Shown here piece by piece: positions 1-5,059 of a DNA stretch of 18,027 bases (its first letter is position 1; each line of letters begins with the position of its first letter). Below the pieces are notes generated by a model that saw only the letters and a program-made list of their open reading frames with translations, made no database searches and was not told the DNA's origin. Position numbers and translations under genes: made by a program. The stretch comes from Pseudomonadota bacterium (GTDB taxonomy: Bacteria; Pseudomonadota; Alphaproteobacteria; Rhizobiales; Tepidamorphaceae), in the NCBI GenBank assembly GCA_023458595.1, contig JAEWYT010000118.1, forward strand, positions 1-18,027, read 5' to 3'.

Positions 1-73
1 CGGCCCTTCGCTGCCGTTCGCCGGCCCGGTCGAGGTTGATAGGAGTCGAAAAAGCCCTTAATCGATCCGCGCT

Positions 74-96
74 ATTGTTGCGTTGAGGTGAACAAT
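74..96. promoter_or_regulatory. Putative LysR-type operator (T-N11-A inverted repeat)
   Basis: ATTGTT (74-79) and AACAAT (91-96) are perfect 6-bp inverted arms separated by exactly 11 nt. This is the classic T-N11-A box recognised by LysR-family regulators. It covers the Shine-Dalgarno (GAGGTG, 85-90) and the first two bases of the LysR start codon at 95. Binding here would block initiation, so negative autoregulation is the natural inference. The target genes of the regulator are not visible. Confidence 0.6.
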
Positions 97-1039
97 GGAC
101 CGGATGGCCGAGATCGAGACCTTCGTCCAGGTCGCCGAATCGGGGGGCATCGGCGCGGCGGCCGAACGGCTCGGCGTCGCGAAATCGGCCGTCAGCCGGC
201 GCCTGAAGGAACTCGAGGAACGGCTGGGCGTGAGGCTCGTCAACCGGACGACCCGGCAGCTCAGCCTGACCGATACGGGCAAGGCCTACTACGAGCGCGC
301 CGCCCAGATCCTCGCCGACCTCGAGGACGCCGACCAGAACGCCGCCGCCGTCCACGGCGCGCTGTCGGGCCGGCTCAAGGTCGCGGCGCCGCAGTCCTTC
401 GGCGTGATGCACCTCACCGGGGCGGTCAGCAGTTTCCTGAACAATCACCCGGAGCTCTGGATCGACCTCGACATGAACGACCGGCGGGTCGACCTCGTCA
501 ACGAGGGCTTCGATCTCGCCGTGCGCATCGGCCAGCTCGAGGATTCGAGCCTGATCGCCCGGCGGCTCGCGCTGGTGCGCAACATCGTCTGCGCCAGCCC
601 GGACTATCTGGCGCGGCACGGGATGCCGAAACGTCCCGAGGACCTCATGGACCACGCCTACCTGCGCTATTCGAACGTGCCCGAGCGGCGGGTGTTCTCC
701 TGGGTGGACGAGCAGGGCCGCGAGCGCGTCGTCAATCCGAAGGCGCGGCTCGTCTGCAACAACGGCAACATGCTGCAGGCCGCCGCCGAGGCCGGCCTCG
801 GGATCATCTCGCAGCCGACGTTCCTCGTCTATCAGTCGGTGCGCGAGGGGCGTCTCGTCCCCGTTCTGACGGACATCGAGTGGTGGCAGCTCGGCGCCTA
901 CGCGCTCTACCCGCCGGGTCGCCACCTGTCGGCTAAGGTCAGGGCCTTCGTCGACCATCTCGCCACCTGCTTCGGCGATCCGCCCTACTGGGACGACCTG
1001 GGCGAGAAGGGACCGGTGGTACGCGCGGTGGCGGGGTGA
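95..1039 (+). CDS. LysR family transcriptional regulator (CrgA-like)
   Basis: This 314-aa protein has the standard LysR layout. An N-terminal winged helix-turn-helix spans about residues 4-63 (ETFVQVAESGG, AAERLGVAKSAVSRRLKELE, RTTRQLSLTDTG). A linker helix and a periplasmic-binding-protein-like effector domain follow, from about residue 90 to 300, with LKVAAPQSFG at its start. The pattern matches the CrgA/DsdC-like branch with a PBP2 effector fold; the effector cannot be read from sequence. Start ATG 95 has GAGGTG four bases upstream, and Met at 104 is an alternative. A perfect T-N11-A box overlaps the start, suggesting autorepression. Only 94 bp precede it, so a divergent target gene may lie outside the window. 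Its relation to the downstream bfd-bfr genes is unknown. Confidence 0.95.
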   Translation: MDRMAEIETFVQVAESGGIGAAAERLGVAKSAVSRRLKELEERLGVRLVNRTTRQLSLTDTGKAYYERAAQILADLEDADQNAAAVHGALSGRLKVAAPQSFGVMHLTGAVSSFLNNHPELWIDLDMNDRRVDLVNEGFDLAVRIGQLEDSSLIARRLALVRNIVCASPDYLARHGMPKRPEDLMDHAYLRYSNVPERRVFSWVDEQGRERVVNPKARLVCNNGNMLQAAAEAGLGIISQPTFLVYQSVREGRLVPVLTDIEWWQLGAYALYPPGRHLSAKVRAFVDHLATCFGDPPYWDDLGEKGPVVRAVAG

Positions 1040-1079
1040 CAAAATGCCCGACGCACCGCCCATGTTCATAAACTTGACT

Positions 1080-1108
1080 TTGATAGTCTGTAATTTTACC
1101 TGTAACTT
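1080..1108 (+). promoter_or_regulatory. Candidate sigma70-type promoter of bfd
   Basis: TTGATA (1080-1085) matches the -35 consensus at 5 of 6 positions. It is followed after 17 nt by TAACTT (1103-1108), a weak -10 (3 of 6). An overlapping TTGACT starts at 1074. The region is much more AT-rich than its surroundings. The ICE-like box lies just downstream of the expected transcription start, a position suited to repression. This is sequence inference only. Confidence 0.35.
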
Positions 1109-1125
1109 GTTGCGACCGCAACTGA

Positions 1126-1142
1126 ATTAGAACTGTTCAAAA
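1126..1142. promoter_or_regulatory. Irr (ICE) iron-control box upstream of bfd
   Basis: ATTAGAACTGTTCAAAA matches the ICE consensus TTTAGAA-N3-TTCTAAA (as I recall it for rhizobial Irr) at 12 of 14 defined positions, with intact GAA-N3-TTC arms. It ends 12 nt before the GTG start of bfd and lies downstream of the candidate promoter. Irr is known to repress iron-storage genes when iron or haem is scarce, which fits this position. Confidence 0.6.
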
Positions 1143-1154
1143 CTGAGGCTTCCC

Positions 1155-1481
1155 GTGATCGTCTGCTCGTGCAATGTGCTGTCGGACCGCGACGTCCGGG
1201 AATGCCTAGAGCCGGGCCCCGGATGTCCCTACACGCCGGCGCAGGTCTACCGTTGCCTCGGCTGCAGCCCGCAATGCGGGCGCTGCGCCCGCACCATCCG
1301 CGACATCATGGACTCCGCGCTGCCGGACGTTCACAGCAGCTGCACCACCCGCTGCAACTCCGTCTGCCCGCTGCGGACGGAATGCGGCGTCGAAACGGTG
1401 GAGACGATCGAGGTGCTCGAAACCGAGAGCGGGCTCGAAATCCGCGAAACCGTCGAAATCCGCGAATACGTCCGCGCCTGA
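1155..1481 (+). CDS. bfd: Bacterioferritin-associated ferredoxin (Bfd-like [2Fe-2S] protein)
   Basis: Bfd carries a [2Fe-2S] cluster and passes electrons to bacterioferritin so that stored ferric iron is reduced and released. The N-terminal half (about residues 1-55) has the family pattern: Cys4-x-Cys6 (VCSCN) and Cys41-x2-Cys44 (QCGRC), the expected cluster ligands. The protein is 108 aa, whereas classical Bfd is about 65 aa. The extension holds a second cysteine set (C63, C67, C71, C77) and then a Glu/Val/Thr-rich tail whose DNA contains an 18-nt tandem repeat (1435-1452 and 1453-1470, 16 of 18 identical). More cysteines (C17, C24, C34, C37) lie inside the core. The start is GTG 1155, with TGAGG six bases upstream. 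It sits 224 nt before bfr, and each gene has its own ICE-like box. Confidence 0.88.
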   Translation: MIVCSCNVLSDRDVRECLEPGPGCPYTPAQVYRCLGCSPQCGRCARTIRDIMDSALPDVHSSCTTRCNSVCPLRTECGVETVETIEVLETESGLEIRETVEIREYVRA

Positions 1482-1562
1482 CCGCGGACCGTCCGTTGCA
1501 TGCCGACCGGGGCGCCGCGTTCCCGCGCGACCCGCGGCGGTCTGACGCGCGCGTCGTTTCTC

Positions 1563-1579
1563 TCTGGAATCGTTCTAAT
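1563..1579. promoter_or_regulatory. Irr (ICE) iron-control box upstream of bfr
   Basis: TCTGGAATCGTTCTAAT matches TTTAGAA-N3-TTCTAAA at 11 of 14 positions, again with GAA-N3-TTC arms. It lies 126 nt before the bfr start and overlaps a TAATAA sequence (1576-1581) that could serve as a -10. With the box in front of bfd, both genes would have separate iron-responsive control. Binding by Irr is inferred. Confidence 0.5.
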
Positions 1580-1650
1580 AAATGCACTAGCCTTCGCGCC
1601 ATCGCTGATTTCCGATCGCGAACGACCCAGAAGGCAGTTTCGACCACGGA

Positions 1651-1669
1651 AATCGGATTTGTCCCGATT
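1651..1669 (+). promoter_or_regulatory. Small inverted repeat in the bfr leader
   Basis: AATCGG (1651-1656) and CCGATT (1664-1669) form a 6-bp stem with a 7-nt loop. The stem ends 36 nt upstream of the bfr start codon and 20 nt upstream of its AGGAGG. It may be a leader hairpin or an operator, or it may be chance. Confidence 0.2.
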
Positions 1670-1705
1670 CACCGGCCAACCGTGGCGGCAGGAGGAGAGT
1701 CTTCC

Positions 1706-2185
1706 ATGAAAGGCGACACGAAAGTCATCGAGTATCTGAACAAGGGCCTGAGGTCCGAACTGACGGCGGTGAGCCAATACTGGCTGCACTACCGGCTGCT
1801 GGAGGACTGGGGCTTTCTGGAGCTCGCCAAGAAGTGGCGCGAGGAATCGATCGAGGAGATGAACCACGCCGACAAGTTCATCGCCCGTATCATCTTCCTT
1901 GAAGGCTTTCCGAACCTGCAGGAGCTGAATCCCCTCCGGATCGGCGAGAACGTGAAGGAGATCCTCGACGTCGACCTCGCCGGCGAGTACGAGGCGCGCG
2001 CGCTCTATCTGGAAGCCGCCAAGTACTGCGAGTCGGTCAACGACCGGGTGTCGAAGAACCTGTTCGAGGAACTGGCGACCGACGAAGAGGGGCACATCGA
2101 CTTCCTCGAGACGCAGCTCGACCTGGTCGAGAAGCTCGGCATCCAGCTCTATGCCCAGAAGCACGTGGGCGGGCTCGGGGACTGA
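1706..2185 (+). CDS. bfr: Bacterioferritin (haem-containing iron-storage protein)
   Basis: This cytoplasmic 24-mer oxidises Fe(II) at a di-iron ferroxidase site and stores it as a ferric mineral core; haem is held between subunits. The 159-aa length is typical. All ferroxidase ligands are at the canonical E. coli Bfr positions: E18, E51, H54, E94, E127 and H130. The haem-ligating methionine M52 is also present, which separates Bfr from non-haem ferritin and Dps. The opening MKGDTKVIEYLN is diagnostic. The start is ATG 1706 with AGGAGG at 1690-1695; longer in-frame upstream sequence runs through bfd in another frame and is not coding. Neighbouring bfd supplies the reductant partner. Control by Irr through the ICE-like box at 1563-1579 is likely. 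Confidence 0.97.
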   Translation: MKGDTKVIEYLNKGLRSELTAVSQYWLHYRLLEDWGFLELAKKWREESIEEMNHADKFIARIIFLEGFPNLQELNPLRIGENVKEILDVDLAGEYEARALYLEAAKYCESVNDRVSKNLFEELATDEEGHIDFLETQLDLVEKLGIQLYAQKHVGGLGD

Positions 2186-2217
2186 GACCCCCGGCCAGCC
2201 CCCGGAAGAAGCCGTGA

Positions 2218-2240
2218 GGCCGCGCTGGACCGGCGCGGCC
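2218..2240 (+). terminator. GC-rich stem-loop 3' of bfr
   Basis: GGCCGCGC (2218-2225) and GCGCGGCC (2233-2240) are perfectly complementary 8-nt arms with a 7-nt loop, starting 33 nt after the bfr stop. No T-run follows (CCGCGTGATA), so it is either a non-canonical terminator or a 3' stabilising hairpin. Confidence 0.4.
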
Positions 2241-2317
2241 CCGCGTGATATCAGGGCCGACCTTTCGACGGGAGAAACCGCGTCATGCGGCGGATGATCG
2301 AGCGACGACGAGCCGGA

Positions 2318-2333
2318 ACGCGCTGCAGCGCGT
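2318..2333. repeat. 16-bp perfect palindrome in the bfr-GNAT intergenic region
   Basis: ACGCGCTGCAGCGCGT reads the same on both strands and lies 125 nt upstream of the acetyltransferase start. It could be a dimeric-regulator operator. A palindrome of this length may also occur by chance in GC-rich DNA. Confidence 0.35.
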
Positions 2334-2458
2334 GCAGTCTCGTTGCGCCCCGTCGCCGGAACTCCCGCGTCTAGCCCGCGGTCCCGGATCGACACCATCC
2401 AGGATCGGTTTCCAGGTCCTCGGGGCGCCCGACAGAACGGATTTTCGGGAGCCCTGAC

Positions 2459-3052
2459 ATGACCACCGACGCGAACGCCGTCGAAATCCTCAACGAAGAC
2501 CTGAGCCACCTCGAGATCGTCGAACACCTGCTCGACGAGGCTTTCGGGCCCGGTCGCTTCGCCAAGACCGCCTACCGGCTGCGGGAGGGCACCGAGCCGA
2601 TCGCCGAGCTCTGCTTCGTGGCGATGCGCGCCGGCCGGCCGATCGGGGCGGTCAGGCTGTCGCCGATCACCATCGGCGGCACGGACGCGTTGTTCCTCGG
2701 CCCGCTGGTCGTCCATCCCGACCACAAGAACCGGGGTCACGGCCTGGCGCTGATGCAGAAGGCGCTCGCGACCGCGAAGAAACGCGGCCACCGGCTCGTC
2801 GTGCTGGTGGGCGACGCGCCCTACTACGCGCGGGCGGACTTCAGGCCGATCCCGCGCGGGCAGGTGCGGCTGCCCGGGCCGGTCGATCCGGCCAGGCTGC
2901 TGGCGCACGAACTGGTAGAGGGATCGCTTGCCGAGGCCAGAGGCATGGCGCGGCCCGCGCCGCAGCAGGCGAACGGCGCCTCAGCGCCCCTCGCGGTACC
3001 AGGCGGCGGTGAGCGCGGCGAGCAGCGCCACGAGGCCCAGCAGGCCGGCTAG
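2459..3052 (+). CDS. GNAT family N-acetyltransferase (YhbS/COG3153-like)
   Basis: GNAT enzymes move an acetyl group from acetyl-CoA to an amine; this one's acceptor is unknown. The fold is visible from about residue 8 to 165. It includes the motif A strand and pyrophosphate loop GPLVVHPDHKNRGHGLALM (Lys where the Q/R-x-x-G-x-G/A motif usually has Gln or Arg), then LVVLVGDAPYY and FRPIPRG, as in COG3153 proteins. The family is usually about 165-175 aa. This 197-aa protein has an extra polar, low-complexity C-terminal tail of about 25 residues, encoded where the gene overlaps the 3' end of the convergent COG5426-like gene by 72 bp. Start ATG 2459 has CGGGAG seven bases upstream. It looks monocistronic. 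Confidence 0.88.
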   Translation: MTTDANAVEILNEDLSHLEIVEHLLDEAFGPGRFAKTAYRLREGTEPIAELCFVAMRAGRPIGAVRLSPITIGGTDALFLGPLVVHPDHKNRGHGLALMQKALATAKKRGHRLVVLVGDAPYYARADFRPIPRGQVRLPGPVDPARLLAHELVEGSLAEARGMARPAPQQANGASAPLAVPGGGERGEQRHEAQQAG

Positions 3053-5056
3053 CAGCGGCAGCGCGCGCACGCCACGCAGGATCGAGGCGTCGGTGGTCCT
3101 CAGGCCCATCCAGTCGCTGCCGTGCATGGTGGCGGCGTTGCGCATCGGCAGGATGCGGGGCACCGAGACGGCGCCCTCGTTGGCGACACGGAACACCCCG
3201 CCGCCGGTGCCCGCGGCGATCGGCGCCAGCCGGTCGGCGGTCGAGCGCACGTCGGCGAACTCGCGCGGATTGTCCGGGCCGACGTTGGCGAGCGTGCGCA
3301 GATCGCCTTCGGAGACCCTGTAGATGCCGAGGTCCTCGACCGGCATCTGGCCGCGCCAGAGGCCCGGCTCGACCTCCTCCAGCGCCACCTCCACTGTGTC
3401 GCCCGCCGGCGTCTCCACGCTCGCGGGCGCGGCGGTGTCGGCCATGGTCCGCCGCTCGATGACGAGCGCGTCGCCGCGGCCCTGCGCGGTCAGCGCCTCT
3501 TCCTCCAGGTCGGTTTCCTTCATCAGCCAGTGGGCGAGGCGGCGCAGCAGCGGGACGTAGGGGCCGCCGCCCTCGTAGCCGCGCGCCCACAGCCAGGCGT
3601 GGTCGGACAGCATCATCGCCACGCGGCCGTCGCCCTCGCGGTCGACGACGAGCAGCGGCTTGCCCTCCGGACCGGTCATCAGCGTGTCGCCGCGCGAGAC
3701 ATCCGAATCGACGAGCCGGAACCAGCGGCTCCAGGTCGGCTCCTTCGCGCCCTCCATCAGATCGCGGGTGATCGGATGGCGGTGGCCGGCTTCCGACAGT
3801 TCCGCGCGATAGGGCGCCTCGATCACGCCGCCGGTCGGCGCGGCGGGCAGCACGGGCGCGAGGGGGGTGCGGTAGATGCTGGTGTGATCGGCGAATTCCG
3901 GGCCGGCGGCGACAAGCACCGCGCCGCCGTTCTCGACGTAGCGGGCGATGTTGTCGTAGTAGAGCACCGGCAGCACGCCGCGGCTCTGGTAGCGGTCGAA
4001 GATGATGAGGTCGAACTCGTCGATCTTGACCGAGAATAGCTCGCGCGTCGGGAAGGCGATCAGCGAAAGCTGCGAGATCGGCGTGCCGTCCTGCTTCTCG
4101 GGCGGGCGCAGGATGGTGAAGTGGACGAGGTCGACGGCGGCGTCCGATTTCAGGATGTTGCGCCAGGTGCGCTCGCCGGCGTGCGGCTCGCCGGAGACGA
4201 GCAGCACCCGCAGGTTGTCGCGGATGCCCTCGACCGTGATGACCGCGCGGTTGTTGAGCGTGGTCAGCTCGCCCGGCGCTTCCTCGGCCTCGATCTCGAT
4301 GATGTTGCGCCCGCCATGGGCGATCTCCACGGGCACGGTGACGTTGTCGCCGAGCGTGACGTTCATGCTGGTGATCGGCTCGCCGTCGCGGGAGATCGTC
4401 ACGCGGGTGCGCGGGGCCACCGTTCCGCTCTCCGGCCTGGGCCCGAGATCCTCGACGCGGAACGTGATCGGCTGCTCCTGGCCGACGATGCCGAAGCGCG
4501 GCGAGGAGTGGACGACGAGGCGGCGGTCGCGCTCCTGGTCGTTGCCGGTCAGAAGCACGTGCAGGGGGGCGCCGAAGCCGAGCTGCTCGGCGCGCTCGGG
4601 AACGTCGTGGACCTGGCCGTCGGTGATCAGCACGACGCCGGCGATGCGGTCGGAAGGCACGTCTGACAGGCCGCGCTCCAGCGCGTCGAAAAGCTCGGTG
4701 CCGTCCGCGCCCTTGGAGGTCACGTCGATCCAGCGCGCTTCCAGCCCGCGCATGCGCGCCAGCCTCTCTTCGAGCTCGGCGCGGGCCGTGTCCGTCTCCG
4801 GCGTACGGTCGGCGAGGCCCTGGCTGGCGCTGCGGTCGACGACCACGGTGACGACGCCCGGCAGCATGTCCCGGTCCTCCTGCTTCAGCGAAGGATCGAG
4901 GAGGGCGAGGACGAACAGGATCGCGGCGAGCGCCCTGAGCCAGGCGCCGGGCGCGCGCCGGACGAAGCCCATGAGCGAGACGAGGGCGACGCCCGCCGCC
5001 AGGACAGCGATCAGCCGCCAGTCGACGAGGGGGGCGAAGTCGATGCTCCAGGTCAT
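2981..5056 (-). CDS. COG5426-like membrane protein: VWA-like domain plus glutamine-amidotransferase-like fold
   Basis: This 691-aa inner-membrane protein is the last gene of the moxR operon. Two N-terminal TM helices (about 14-31 and 38-54) precede a von Willebrand A-like domain with an intact MIDAS, D74-R-S76-A-S78 (VVVDRSASQG). Carbohydrate-binding-like beta segments follow. A Rossmann-type region resembling class I glutamine amidotransferases comes next (strand LRVLLVSGEP near 283; FDLIIF...YVENGGAVLVAAGPE about 347-387). One TM helix near 667-684 ends in a short YREGR tail. The protein contains no cysteine, so it cannot act as a Cys-dependent amidotransferase. The start lies 3 nt after the DUF4159 stop, implying translational coupling. 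The 3' end overlaps the convergent GNAT gene. Function is unestablished; an envelope scaffold in a MoxR/VWA system is the inference. Confidence 0.9.
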   Translation of the reverse strand: MTWSIDFAPLVDWRLIAVLAAGVALVSLMGFVRRAPGAWLRALAAILFVLALLDPSLKQEDRDMLPGVVTVVVDRSASQGLADRTPETDTARAELEERLARMRGLEARWIDVTSKGADGTELFDALERGLSDVPSDRIAGVVLITDGQVHDVPERAEQLGFGAPLHVLLTGNDQERDRRLVVHSSPRFGIVGQEQPITFRVEDLGPRPESGTVAPRTRVTISRDGEPITSMNVTLGDNVTVPVEIAHGGRNIIEIEAEEAPGELTTLNNRAVITVEGIRDNLRVLLVSGEPHAGERTWRNILKSDAAVDLVHFTILRPPEKQDGTPISQLSLIAFPTRELFSVKIDEFDLIIFDRYQSRGVLPVLYYDNIARYVENGGAVLVAAGPEFADHTSIYRTPLAPVLPAAPTGGVIEAPYRAELSEAGHRHPITRDLMEGAKEPTWSRWFRLVDSDVSRGDTLMTGPEGKPLLVVDREGDGRVAMMLSDHAWLWARGYEGGGPYVPLLRRLAHWLMKETDLEEEALTAQGRGDALVIERRTMADTAAPASVETPAGDTVEVALEEVEPGLWRGQMPVEDLGIYRVSEGDLRTLANVGPDNPREFADVRSTADRLAPIAAGTGGGVFRVANEGAVSVPRILPMRNAATMHGSDWMGLRTTDASILRGVRALPLLAGLLGLVALLAALTAAWYREGR

Positions 5057-5059
5057 CGG

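Noticed and set aside
2284..2373. 29-codon frame (MRRMIERRR...) in the bfr-GNAT gap with a GGGAGA nine bases upstream
   Set aside because: Very basic composition, no downstream coupling, and no family resemblance. The palindrome at 2318-2333 lies inside it, so its codons probably reflect other constraints.
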